DNA from: DATCJU01 sp036562635
GTDB taxonomy: Bacteria; Actinomycetota; Actinomycetes; Mycobacteriales; Pseudonocardiaceae
Direction: 5' to 3'
NCBI GenBank assembly: GCA_036562635.1
Contig: DATCJU010000094.1
Coordinates: 22,183 to 86,182, forward strand
Length of the DNA: 64,000 nucleotides
Below, piece by piece: positions 25,566 to 33,840 of this stretch (position 1 is its first letter; every line of letters begins with the position of its first letter). Both the position numbers and the translations under genes were made by a program. The notes below the pieces were generated by a model. The model did not search any database. It was not told the DNA's origin and was given only the letters and a program-made list of their open reading frames with translations.

Positions 25566-26437
25566 AGCAACCCCAGTTCTTGCATGTCGGCGATGGGTTC
25601 GGACAGCGAGCAGGAGCCGTAGGAGGCGAACACGCCCCGCACGGCGTGTGCTGCCTCCTCGGACAGGGACTTGGCCTCGTCGGCGAGGGCGGCGGCGTCG
25701 GTGCACGCCAGCGCCTCACGAACGTCCCGCCCGCACAGGGCGCGGGCGGTGGCCACCAGCAGGTTCAGGAACCCGTGGTGGGTGCGCCCGGTCTCGGGGT
25801 TGACGTGCCGCACGGCGTGGTGCAGGCCGGCCGTGGCCTTGAACGGCACGCCGAGGGTGGAGGCCACGGCGAGGAAGTCGGCGACCTCGTCGACGCTGGG
25901 GAACGCCTCGTTGGTCAGGCCGCCGCAGCGGATCTTGGGCCAGCAGCCGTGCTCGGCCACCTTACGGACCCCGTCGAGCCACTCGGGGGCGCCACGCCGG
26001 GGTTCCACGACACGGATGACGTCCTCGGGGACGAACTCCGAGACCCGCTCCAGCCAGACGTCGTCCACGTCGGCGGAGGCGGGCATCTCGACCATCCGCA
26101 GGGACAGCAGCTCACTGCGGGACTCGACGATCGAGACGGCCTTGGGCACACCGCCCAGCCCGGTGTCGATCACGAGCGACAGCGCCACCGGCTTTGCCGG
26201 CTTGGCCTTGATCAGCTCGGCGATCAGGTCCGGGAGGCGGGAGGCGGGACACAGGAACAGGCCGACGAGCCCGGCGTGGGGGCCGGACCGAGCCTCCAGG
26301 TGCCCGCGGACCGCATCGGGCATCGTCGCGTTGCCCGGCGGGAACAACGCGGCGTCGTCGATGAGCCGGGCCAGGAGAGGCGGAATACCGCGCGGGCCGG
26401 GCGCGCGGAGTTCGATGGCGCTTGACACAGGTGTCAC
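25562..26437 (-). CDS. Uncharacterised barrel-like protein coupled to fumarylacetoacetase
   Basis: 291 residues, cytoplasmic, with alternating beta strands and helices as in a TIM barrel. Notable conserved-looking motifs are LIDDAALFPPGNA near the N-terminus, PKIRCGG, VPFKATAGLHHAVRH and THHGFLNLLVATARAL. The Lys of FKATAGLHH and the following His pairs look like an active site. I do not know its function. It is the first gene of the operon with FAH and IclR, divergent from hmgA, so a role in tyrosine breakdown is likely. No maleylacetoacetate isomerase gene is present in the cluster. Start GTG 26437 or 26428; neither has a strong ribosome binding site. Confidence 0.75.
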   Translation of the reverse strand: MTPVSSAIELRAPGPRGIPPLLARLIDDAALFPPGNATMPDAVRGHLEARSGPHAGLVGLFLCPASRLPDLIAELIKAKPAKPVALSLVIDTGLGGVPKAVSIVESRSELLSLRMVEMPASADVDDVWLERVSEFVPEDVIRVVEPRRGAPEWLDGVRKVAEHGCWPKIRCGGLTNEAFPSVDEVADFLAVASTLGVPFKATAGLHHAVRHVNPETGRTHHGFLNLLVATARALCGRDVREALACTDAAALADEAKSLSEEAAHAVRGVFASYGSCSLSEPIADMQELGLL

Positions 26438-26484
26438 GCTAATAGTGTCCAGCACAGCGAACAAAGCTGTTCGATATCCGGACA
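26423..26484. promoter_or_regulatory. Candidate operator region between hmgA and the fah operon
   Basis: Three inverted repeats crowd this divergent promoter: TGACAC-AG-GTGTCA (26423-26436), GAACA-AAGC-TGTTC (26459-26472) and TGTTCG-ATATC-CGGACA (26468-26484, one mismatch). They are plausible sites for the operon's IclR regulator or RNA polymerase. This is inference from symmetry and position only. Confidence 0.4.
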
Positions 26485-26497
26485 CCGGAGGCGATCA

Positions 26498-27694
26498 ATG
26501 CCGTACTACCGCCAAGTCGGCGAAATCCCACGTAAACGGCACACCCAGTTCCGCCGGCCGGACGGCGGCCTGTACGCCGAAGAGCTGATGGGAGTCGAGG
26601 GCTTCTCCTCGGACTCCGCGCTGCTCTACCACCGGTACCTGCCCACGGCCATCGTCGACGCGGAGACCGTCGAGGACACCGGGCGGGAGACCACCCCCAA
26701 CCTCCCGCTCAAGCCGCGGCACTACCGGACCCAGGACCTCACGTGGGAGTCCCCCGGCGAGGTGGACGCCGTCACCGGACGTCGTCTGCTGTTCGGCAAC
26801 CCCGACGTCAAGATCTGTTTCGTCGCGGCCACCAGCCCCAGCCCGCTGTACCGGAACGCCTTCGGTGACGAACTGTTCTACGTGCAGACCGGCTCCGCCA
26901 CCCTGGAGACGGTGTACGGCGCCCTGACCATCGGGGAGGGCGACTACGTCGTCATCCCCACCTCCACCACCTACCGGGTGGTTCCGGACACCGACCCGGG
27001 CGCCGAGCCGCTGCGCCTGCTCGTGCTGGAGGCCACCGGGCACATCGGCCCGCCGAAGCGTTACCTGTCGGCGCGCGGCCAGTTCCTGGAGCACTCCCCC
27101 TACTGCGAGCGCGACCTGCGCGCCCCCACCGAGCCGCTGCTGGTGGAGGGGGAGGACGTCCCGGTGCTGGTGCGGCACCGCAACGGACTCACCCGGTTCA
27201 CCTACGCCCACCACCCGTTCGACGTGGTGGGTTGGGACGGCTGCCTGTACCCGTGGGCGTTCAACATCCGCGACTTCGAGCCCATCACCGGCCGGGTGCA
27301 CCAGCCGCCGCCCGTGCACCAGACCTTCGAGGGCCCGAACTTCGTGGTCTGCTCGTTCTGCCCGCGCAAGGTGGACTACCACCCGCAGGCCATCCCGGTG
27401 CCCTACAACCACGCCAACGTGGACTCCGACGAGCTGATGTTCTACGTCGGCGGGAACTACGAGGCCCGCAAGGGCTCCGGCATCGGCATCGGCTCGATGT
27501 CGCTGCACCCGTCCGGCTGCACCCACGGCCCGCAGCCCGGTGCGGTGGAGGCCTCGCTCGGCGTGGAGTACTTCGACGAGACCGCGGTCATGGTGGACAC
27601 CTTCCGACCGCTGGAACTCGGCGAGGCCGCGGCCGCCTGCGAGGACCCGCGCTACGCCTGGACCTGGGCCAGGCGCGGCCCGGACTGGAGCTGA
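26498..27694 (+). CDS. hmgA: Homogentisate 1,2-dioxygenase
   Basis: 398 residues. This Fe(II) cupin dioxygenase opens homogentisate to maleylacetoacetate in tyrosine and phenylalanine catabolism. It starts MPYYRQVGEIPRKRHTQF. It contains the cupin stretch FGDELFYVQTGSATLETVYG and the C-terminal iron-site region PYNHANVDSDELMFYVGGNY, with SLHPSGCTHGPQPG, where His and Glu residues bind iron. Length is a little shorter than the eukaryotic enzyme (about 445), as is common in Actinobacteria. GGAGG precedes the ATG. Divergent from the fah operon. Confidence 0.96.
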   Translation: MPYYRQVGEIPRKRHTQFRRPDGGLYAEELMGVEGFSSDSALLYHRYLPTAIVDAETVEDTGRETTPNLPLKPRHYRTQDLTWESPGEVDAVTGRRLLFGNPDVKICFVAATSPSPLYRNAFGDELFYVQTGSATLETVYGALTIGEGDYVVIPTSTTYRVVPDTDPGAEPLRLLVLEATGHIGPPKRYLSARGQFLEHSPYCERDLRAPTEPLLVEGEDVPVLVRHRNGLTRFTYAHHPFDVVGWDGCLYPWAFNIRDFEPITGRVHQPPPVHQTFEGPNFVVCSFCPRKVDYHPQAIPVPYNHANVDSDELMFYVGGNYEARKGSGIGIGSMSLHPSGCTHGPQPGAVEASLGVEYFDETAVMVDTFRPLELGEAAAACEDPRYAWTWARRGPDWS

Positions 27695-27707
27695 GCCGCA
27701 CGTTCCG

Positions 27708-27746
27708 GCTGCGCCGAGCGGGTTGCGGCGACCCGCCCGGCGCAGC
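27708..27746 (+). terminator. Hairpin terminator after hmgA
   Basis: GCTGCGCCG (27708-27716) pairs with CGGCGCAGC (27738-27746), and an inner CGGGT/ACCCG adds five pairs. It begins 14 bases after the hmgA stop. Confidence 0.75.
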
Positions 27747-27820
27747 CACCGGGCCGGCTCGCCCGGTTCGTCGGACTCACCGCGACCGTGGGTTCCGCCA
27801 CCCGTGACCGGCCCCCGCTT

Positions 27821-27859
27821 CCGGGCCGTCCGCCGGTCACCGTCCGACGGACGGCCCGG
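27821..27859 (-). terminator. Hairpin terminator of the CHRD-sortase operon
   Basis: CCGGGCCGTCCG (27821-27832) and CGGACGGCCCGG (27848-27859), 12 perfect pairs with a 15-base loop. It overlaps the last codons and stop of the sortase gene. Confidence 0.65.
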
Positions 27860-28682
27860 AATGAGAAGACCCGGAATAAGAAGGAAGGAGCACCGGGTCC
27901 GTCAGGAACGCCCACGGCCCGGGCGCCGGCGGTGCGGCAGGTCGCTCCGCCGGCTCGGCACCCACCAGGACCGCGTAGGCCACGACGTTGTCCGTGTAGC
28001 TGCGGCGGGCCCGGTCGAAGCGACCCCCACAGGTGATCAGCCGCAGCCCGGCGTGATCGATCGCCCCGTACACCGCCTCGGTGGGGAACCGCTCCTTGGG
28101 ATACCGCTCCACCGCGGTCACCCGGAACACCGCGGTGCTGCCGTCGGCCCGGACCACCCGCACCTCGGCGCCGGGGCGGAGGTGCCCCAGCCGGTGGAAC
28201 ACGCCCGGGCGGCCGGCCCAGTCGACGTGTCCGACGAGCACCGCCGGTCCCCACGCACCGGGCGGTGGCGCCCCGGTGTACCAGCCGACCTGCTCACCGC
28301 TGTCGGGCACCTCCACCGTGCCGTCCGGCTGCAACCCCAGCGCGACCGGTTCCGTGTCCACGCCGAGGGCCGGCACGACCACCCGCACCGGAGGCACCGC
28401 CGGCAGTGCCGACCCGTCCCCCGACCCCGGGGGAACCACCCCGGTGGACACCACCTGCGCACCGGCGACCGGCACCGGGTCCTCGACGCCGGGACGGATG
28501 CCGGCTCCGGCGGACCGGTCGAACGCGCCGCAGGTCAGCAGGGAGAACCCGAGCGCGACGACCACCGTCGCCGGCGCGGGCCCGGTTCGGTGACGACCGA
28601 CCACGCGGCGACCGGCCGGACGACGACCACCGTGGGCGTGCCGCCTGCCGCCCCGGCGTCGACGGGCGTGCCGTCCAGCCAA
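27837..28682 (-). CDS. Class F sortase
   Basis: About 281 residues. An Arg-rich N-terminus is followed by a hydrophobic anchor (TVVVALGFSLLTCGAF), a Pro/Gly-rich linker and a sortase domain with the catalytic set: His in VLVGHVDW, Cys in LITCGGRFD and Arg in SYTDNVVAYAV or the nearby RARR. The LITCGG form (TLTC family) and small size fit class F, common in Actinobacteria. It would transpeptidate surface proteins at the outer face of the membrane. The start is uncertain: TTG 28682 lies just after the stop of the CHRD gene, while GTG 28604 would shorten the Arg-rich end. The upstream CHRD protein is the natural candidate substrate. Confidence 0.85.
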   Translation of the reverse strand: MAGRHARRRRGGRRHAHGGRRPAGRRVVGRHRTGPAPATVVVALGFSLLTCGAFDRSAGAGIRPGVEDPVPVAGAQVVSTGVVPPGSGDGSALPAVPPVRVVVPALGVDTEPVALGLQPDGTVEVPDSGEQVGWYTGAPPPGAWGPAVLVGHVDWAGRPGVFHRLGHLRPGAEVRVVRADGSTAVFRVTAVERYPKERFPTEAVYGAIDHAGLRLITCGGRFDRARRSYTDNVVAYAVLVGAEPAERPAAPPAPGPWAFLTDPVLLPSYSGSSHSGPSVGR

Positions 28683-28686
28683 CGGT

Positions 28687-29484
28687 TCACCCGTTCCGAT
28701 GCCGCACCCGCCGCCGGGCGAGAACCGCACCGGCGAGCATCGCACCGCCCAGCACGGCCAGGGCGGGCGCCGGACCGTCGGTGGAGCCCGCGGTGCTGCC
28801 GTCACCGGCCTCCACCGCACCCACCGGCACCGAGACCGGCCCCACCCCGGACAGCGCACCACAGGTCACCGGGTTGGTGGCCTCCTCGGGGACACCGGCC
28901 ACGCCCAGGGCCTTGGCGAACGTCGACTCGCCGAGCGCCTCCAGGTCGTACCGACCGTTCCCGTTCGCGTCGATGCCGTGCTGCTCGACGACCAGGTTCC
29001 GCAGGTTCCGTTTGACCGCGGGAGGCAGCTCCGCGGCCGGGAAGGTCCGCTCGTAGTGCAGTTCGCCCTTCGCGTCGGCCTTGGGCATGCGGTCCAGGGC
29101 GAGGGCGCTCGCCGGGCCGGTGTCGCCGGTGGTGGTGAGCGAGAGAACCGCCGGGCCGTAGTAGGGCGCCCCCTCCTCCGCGGAGACGTACCCGTCGCGG
29201 TCGGCGTCCGCGGACCTGTCCGTGCAGACGAACCGACCCCGCTCCCCGCCGTGGAGGTGCTGGGCGTGCGGCACGTTCGGCAGCAGCCCGGTGGCGTGGA
29301 TCGTGACGTGCAGGTCCCCCGCCTCGGTCACGGTCACCGTCGCGACACCTCCGGCGCCGGTGCCGTTGATGTCCCCGAGCCGGACGTGGAAGTTCTGCTG
29401 GGGTTCCTCAGCCGCCGCGGGGGCCGCCAGGAGCAGCAGCAACGCGGCGGAGACGATCAGCGGTCCTCGTGTCCTCGTCCTCAT
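28687..29484 (-). CDS. Secreted CHRD-domain protein with C-terminal membrane anchor
   Basis: 265 residues. The signal peptide is MRTRTRGPLIVSAALLLLLAAPAAA with a likely AAA-EE cleavage site. The CHRD-like body (HVRLGDINGTG, HATGLLPNVPHAQHLHGG) includes an EF-hand-like Asp-rich loop (DADRDGYVSAEEG) and another, DANGNGRYDLEALGE, suggesting Ca2+ binding. The C-terminus is a hydrophobic helix followed by RRRVRHRNG, the layout of a sorting signal, but no LPXTG-type pentapeptide is visible before it. The gene is followed immediately by the class F sortase gene, so they form an operon. Confidence 0.85.
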   Translation of the reverse strand: MRTRTRGPLIVSAALLLLLAAPAAAEEPQQNFHVRLGDINGTGAGGVATVTVTEAGDLHVTIHATGLLPNVPHAQHLHGGERGRFVCTDRSADADRDGYVSAEEGAPYYGPAVLSLTTTGDTGPASALALDRMPKADAKGELHYERTFPAAELPPAVKRNLRNLVVEQHGIDANGNGRYDLEALGESTFAKALGVAGVPEEATNPVTCGALSGVGPVSVPVGAVEAGDGSTAGSTDGPAPALAVLGGAMLAGAVLARRRVRHRNG

Positions 29485-29816
29485 CTACCGGGTCCTCCCG
29501 TCGTGTCGGCACCCGCCCCGTCACCGGAGCCGGCCGGTCCTCCCGGTGGCTCCGCCGGCGGGCGGCTCCCGGTTTGCCCCGGTACCCCACCCCCAACCGC
29601 CGTCCGGTCCGGTTCGCCCCGGCCGGGACGGTGGAACCGCCGGTCGCGGGCCCCTTCACGGCACGCTGCGCACACCCTCGTTCCTCCCGCCGGGCGTATC
29701 CGCCTCGTCCGGACTCCCCTGGACCGAGTGACCCGTACCGAGCAGCAGTGATCGGTTTCTGTCGGTGGTGATCCCTAACGTGCGAGGCGCCTGGTGACGG
29801 AGAGGAGACGGGCACG
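29485..29816. other. Divergent promoter region between CHRD and SWIM genes
   Basis: 332 bases between divergent genes. No gene is convincing. A GAGAGGAGA ribosome binding site for the SWIM gene lies at the right end. Promoters for both directions must be here; I cannot place them firmly. Confidence 0.45.
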
Positions 29817-31157
29817 GTGGACGTGCAGGCGGTGCTGAGCCTGGCCCCGGACGCACAGGTCGCGTCGAGCGGCAGCAAGTTGGCCAACCCCGCCAAGTGG
29901 TCCGGTTCGGGCCACGACGGGCAGGCCCTGTGGGGGCTGTGCGCGGGCAGCGGCAAGAAGCCCTACCAGGTGTGCGTCGACCTGAGCGACCGGGTCAGCA
30001 AGTGCTCCTGCCCGTCCCGCAAGTTCCCCTGCAAGCACGCGGTGGCACTGCAGCTGCTGCACGTCACCGGCTCCGTTCCCGGCCCGGAGGGCGCCGAGCG
30101 CCCGGAGTGGGCCGAGGAGTGGCTGCGCCGGCGGCAGCAGCGGAGGAACACCCGGAGCGCGTCCTCCGACGAGTCCCCGGAGGACCGGCAGCGACGAGCC
30201 GCCCAGCGGGCCCGCACCGCCAGGGCCCGGCAGCAGAAGGTGCTGGCCGGGGTGGCGACCCTGCGCGACTGGCTGACCGACATCGCCACCGCCGGGATCG
30301 CCGAGCTCGGCGAGCGGGACGCGTCCTGGTGGCGCACCGCGTCCGCCCGCATGGTGGACGCCCAGGCCCCCGGTCTGGCCTCCGCGATCGAGGAGCTGCA
30401 CCAGGTGGTCTCCGCCGGTGGTGACCGGTGGACGGAGGAGGCCGCGGACCGACTGGGCGGGCTGCACCTGCTCGCCGTGCTCGCCCCGGCCGCCCTGGGG
30501 GAGGACGGGAACGCGGCGACGCTGCCGGCCGGGTTGGCCGACACGGTGCGGTCCCGGCTCGGGCTCACCACCTCCGAGGACGAGGTGCGGGCCGGGGAGG
30601 GCTGGTCCGACCGGTGGCTGGTGCTGCTGCGCCGGGACAGCAGCGCCGGGCGGGTGCAGACCGTGCAGCAGTGGGCATGGGGCCGGGAGCGCCGGGAGTG
30701 GGTGACCGCGGTGCGGCACGCCGGGGGTGGTGCCCTTCCGGCCCCGCCCCTGCCGCCGGGGACGGAACTGACCGCGGTGGTCCACCCCTACCCCGGGGGT
30801 GCTCCGCGCCGGGTGCTGCTCGGCGAGGTCACCGAGCAGCGTCCGGTGCACGACCTGGACCTGCCCGCCACGTGGTCGGAGGCGCTGGCCGGCCTGGAGC
30901 CGCTGCTGTGCGCCGACCCGTGGCAGCGGGTGCACCCGCTGGGCAGCGCGGCGGTGCGTGTCGCCCGCGCCGGGAACGAGTTCGTGCTGCTGGACCGGAC
31001 CGACAGGTCGATCCCGGTACGGGCGGACACCGCGCTGGAGCGGGCCCTGGCGGTCTCCGGGGGTGCGGAGTTCGGCGCGGTGGGGCTGTGGGACGGCCGG
31101 GAGCTGCGGCTGGGTGCGATCACCCGGCCCGGCGGCGAGGTGGAGTTGGTGGCATGA
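29817..31157 (+). CDS. SWIM zinc-finger protein (YehQ-like)
   Basis: 446 residues, first gene of a five-gene coupled cluster. The SWIM motif C-x-C-x(6)-C-x-H is at Cys63, Cys65, Cys72 and His74 (CSCPSRKFPCKHAVAL), which chelates zinc and binds nucleic acid or protein. A positively charged Arg/Gln helix (about 105-150) follows, then a helical region and a C-terminal beta-rich part. The resemblance is to E. coli YehQ and other SWIM proteins next to MoxR ATPases. GTG 29817 with GAGGAGA upstream. Its TGA overlaps the ATG of the next gene. Confidence 0.88.
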   Translation: MDVQAVLSLAPDAQVASSGSKLANPAKWSGSGHDGQALWGLCAGSGKKPYQVCVDLSDRVSKCSCPSRKFPCKHAVALQLLHVTGSVPGPEGAERPEWAEEWLRRRQQRRNTRSASSDESPEDRQRRAAQRARTARARQQKVLAGVATLRDWLTDIATAGIAELGERDASWWRTASARMVDAQAPGLASAIEELHQVVSAGGDRWTEEAADRLGGLHLLAVLAPAALGEDGNAATLPAGLADTVRSRLGLTTSEDEVRAGEGWSDRWLVLLRRDSSAGRVQTVQQWAWGRERREWVTAVRHAGGGALPAPPLPPGTELTAVVHPYPGGAPRRVLLGEVTEQRPVHDLDLPATWSEALAGLEPLLCADPWQRVHPLGSAAVRVARAGNEFVLLDRTDRSIPVRADTALERALAVSGGAEFGAVGLWDGRELRLGAITRPGGEVELVA

Positions 31158-32617
31158 CGACGTTCGAGAGCTCCTCCGTGACGGAGGCGACCCCCCAGGC
31201 GTGGCAGGAGACGGTGCGCCGCCTGCTCGCCGGCGGTGGCCGGGCCGGCACGGATCCGGCCGCACTGCTGGACAACTGTGCCGCGCTCGGAACGGCCCGC
31301 CGCGGTGCCCGGCTGCCCGACGCGGCCGGGACGGCGGTACCGGTGTCGCCCGCCCCGTCCGACCCGCGGCCCGAAGGGTCCGAGCGCCTGGCCGGCCTGC
31401 TCACCCGGATGCTGGCCGGCGGGGACAAGGACCTGATCACCGAGTGGTGCCGGTCGGTGGCGGACGCCGGTCTGACCGCTCCGTACTGCTGCCTGCCCGA
31501 CCTGCTGGCCTACGGCACCGGGCGGTCCGGGATGCGCCCGGCGATCCACGAGGTGCTGGGTGCGCGGGGACGCTGGCTGGCCGCGATGCGCCCGGCCTGG
31601 TCCTGGGCCGGACACGACCAGAGCGCGTGGGAGGACCAGGACCTGGAGGCGCTGCTGGACGCACCGGCCCCGGTGCGTCTGGCGGGGCTGCGCCGGGCCC
31701 GCCGGCGCGACCCGGACGGCACCCGGGAGTTCCTGGCCGCGCAGTACGCGGCGCAACGTCGGGCCGCGGACCGCAGGGTGCTGGTCGAGGCCCTGGAGGA
31801 GGGTCTGGGCCCGGCGGACGAGCCCCTGCTGGAACGGATGCTGCGTGACCGCGCCGTCGAGGTGCACGACGCCGCGGTCCAGCTGCTGCGTCGACTGCCC
31901 GGTTCGGCGCTGTCCCGGCGGGCCGCCGAACGGCTACGTGCCGGAGTCGTCCTGGTCGACGGGGTCCTGGAGGTACGCCCCGACGGGCCGTTCGGCACCG
32001 AGCCGACCGAGGAGGAACGGCTCGACCTGCTGTGGGAGGGGGGCGGCGGGCGTGGCCGCTGGGGTCGGCTGCACGGTGCCGCGGCCAGCGTGCCACCCGA
32101 GTTCTGGACGGAGCTGCTCGACCTCGACGTCCAGAGCGCGATCGAGGTGGTGGCCGAGACACCCGAGTTCCTGCACGGGCTGGTCGCGGCGCTGCCGCAG
32201 GCCGCGGACCCGGTCCCCTGGCTGGTCGCCGCGCTTCGGACCTGGGGCACCGGCAGCAACGCCCTGCGCGTGTCGTACCGGATGAGCGACCTGCCCGTCG
32301 AACAGGCCGAACGCGCCCTGTTCGAGCTGCTGCCAGACTGCGAACACGACCTGATCGCCCACGTGTGCGAGTACCTGCCCACACCGTGGTCGGCGGCGAT
32401 GACCGCCGCGCTGGTGGAGCGCTACATGGCGCTGGAGGACCCCGAGTGGCGGCAGAACCAGGTGCCCGACCTGCTGGTCCACCGGGGTGACGTGGACGTC
32501 CTGGTCCAGGCGTGGCCCCGGATCACCGCCCGCTGGCCCGAGCACGCCACCGAGACCGGAGTGCTGGAGCTGCGGGTCGCACTCCGGGACGCGATCCGCG
32601 AGCACCGAACCGTCTGA
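31154..32617 (+). CDS. DUF5691 protein
   Basis: 487 residues, soluble and almost wholly helical, with repeated Leu-rich helices resembling HEAT-like repeats in the second half (for example EPLLERMLRDRAVEVHDAAVQLL, then LPVEQAERALFELLPDCEH). It matches my knowledge of DUF5691 proteins, which occur next to SWIM and MoxR genes. No catalytic motif is visible, so a scaffold or adaptor is the likely form. The ATG overlaps the SWIM gene stop (ATGA), and the next gene begins 108 bases later. Confidence 0.78.
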   Translation: MTTFESSSVTEATPQAWQETVRRLLAGGGRAGTDPAALLDNCAALGTARRGARLPDAAGTAVPVSPAPSDPRPEGSERLAGLLTRMLAGGDKDLITEWCRSVADAGLTAPYCCLPDLLAYGTGRSGMRPAIHEVLGARGRWLAAMRPAWSWAGHDQSAWEDQDLEALLDAPAPVRLAGLRRARRRDPDGTREFLAAQYAAQRRAADRRVLVEALEEGLGPADEPLLERMLRDRAVEVHDAAVQLLRRLPGSALSRRAAERLRAGVVLVDGVLEVRPDGPFGTEPTEEERLDLLWEGGGGRGRWGRLHGAAASVPPEFWTELLDLDVQSAIEVVAETPEFLHGLVAALPQAADPVPWLVAALRTWGTGSNALRVSYRMSDLPVEQAERALFELLPDCEHDLIAHVCEYLPTPWSAAMTAALVERYMALEDPEWRQNQVPDLLVHRGDVDVLVQAWPRITARWPEHATETGVLELRVALRDAIREHRTV

Positions 32618-32724
32618 CCGGTCCGGCACGGAACCGAGCATCACGTCGCCCGCCCCGGCGGCGTTCCGACACCACATCCGCGCGCCGTGGACGCGCGCGT
32701 TCCACGACGAGGAGGACACACCCC

Positions 32725-33840
32725 GTGAGCACCCAGAACGGCATGCTGCGCCCGCCCGCCGAGGAGCAGTACGCCGCCGAGCTGGCCGCGCTGGCCGCGA
32801 TCGACGACCGGCCCCGTCCGCCGCGCTGGCGGCTGTCCCCGCAGGCCGTGGTCCGGTACGTGCTGGGCGACACCCTGCCGGACGGCACGGTGATCACCCC
32901 CAAGTACGTCGGTGACCGGCGGCTGGTGGAGGTGGCGGTGAGCACCCTGGCCACCGACCGGGCACTGCTGCTGGTCGGGGTGCCGGGTACCGCCAAGTCG
33001 TGGCTGTCCGAGCACCTGGCCGCCGCGATCAGCGGGGACTCCACCCTCGTGGTGCAGGGCACCGCGGGCACCGGGGAGGACGCGGTCCGCTACGGCTGGA
33101 ACTACGCCCAGCTCATCGCCCAGGGTCCCAGTGAGGACGCGGTAGTGCCCAGCCCGGTGATGCGTGCGATGCGCACGGGTGCGCTGGTCCGCATCGAGGA
33201 GCTGACCCGGATGCCGGCCGAGGTGCAGGACTCGCTGATCACGATCCTGTCCGAGAAGACGCTGCCGGTGCCCGAGCTGAACAGCCAGGTCCGGGCGGTG
33301 CCGGGTTTCAACGTGATCGCCACCGCCAACGACCGGGACCGCGGGGTCAACCAGATGTCCTCGGCGCTGGCCCGCCGGTTCAACACCGTGGTGCTGCCGC
33401 CACCGGCCACCGAGGACGACGAGGTGGAGATCGTGTCCATGCGGGCCGCCCAGCTGGGCCGGGCGCTGGAGCTGCCCGCCGAGCCGCCCGCCCTGGAGGA
33501 GGTGCGCCGGGTGGTCCGGGTCTTCCGCGAGCTGCGCCAGGGGTCCACTGTGGACGGTCGCACCCAGCTCAAGCGTCCCAGCGGCAGCCTGTCCACCGCG
33601 GAGGCGATCTCGGTGGTGACCAACGGGATGGCGCTGGCCGCGCACTTCGGCGACGGCCGGATCGGGGCGGACGAGCTGGCCGCGGGGCTGCTCGGCGCCG
33701 TGGTCAAGGACCGGGTGTCGGACACCGCCGCGTGGCAGGAGTACCTGGAGACCGTGGTCCGGGAGCGCACCGAGTGGCGTGACCTGTACCGAGCCTGCCG
33801 GGAGCTGGACGCCTCGGCCTTCGCCGCGGACGGGGTGTGA
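32725..33840 (+). CDS. MoxR-family AAA+ ATPase (YehL-like)
   Basis: 371 residues. Walker A is GVPGTAKSW at residues 85-93. The Walker B position reads LVRIEEL, with Glu-Glu rather than the usual Asp-Glu. Sensor 1 lies in NVIATANDRDRG, and the SSALARRFN stretch carries the arginine fingers. MoxR ATPases act as hexameric chaperones that remodel client proteins, typically with a VWA-domain partner; here that is the gene at 36110. GTG start with GAGGAGG upstream. The stop overlaps the next start (TGATG). Confidence 0.92.
   Translation: MSTQNGMLRPPAEEQYAAELAALAAIDDRPRPPRWRLSPQAVVRYVLGDTLPDGTVITPKYVGDRRLVEVAVSTLATDRALLLVGVPGTAKSWLSEHLAAAISGDSTLVVQGTAGTGEDAVRYGWNYAQLIAQGPSEDAVVPSPVMRAMRTGALVRIEELTRMPAEVQDSLITILSEKTLPVPELNSQVRAVPGFNVIATANDRDRGVNQMSSALARRFNTVVLPPPATEDDEVEIVSMRAAQLGRALELPAEPPALEEVRRVVRVFRELRQGSTVDGRTQLKRPSGSLSTAEAISVVTNGMALAAHFGDGRIGADELAAGLLGAVVKDRVSDTAAWQEYLETVVRERTEWRDLYRACRELDASAFAADGV

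Noticed and set aside
25562..26437. Naming the unknown protein as maleylacetoacetate isomerase.
   Set aside because: It has no glutathione-transferase-like or DinB-like features; only its position suggests a pathway link.
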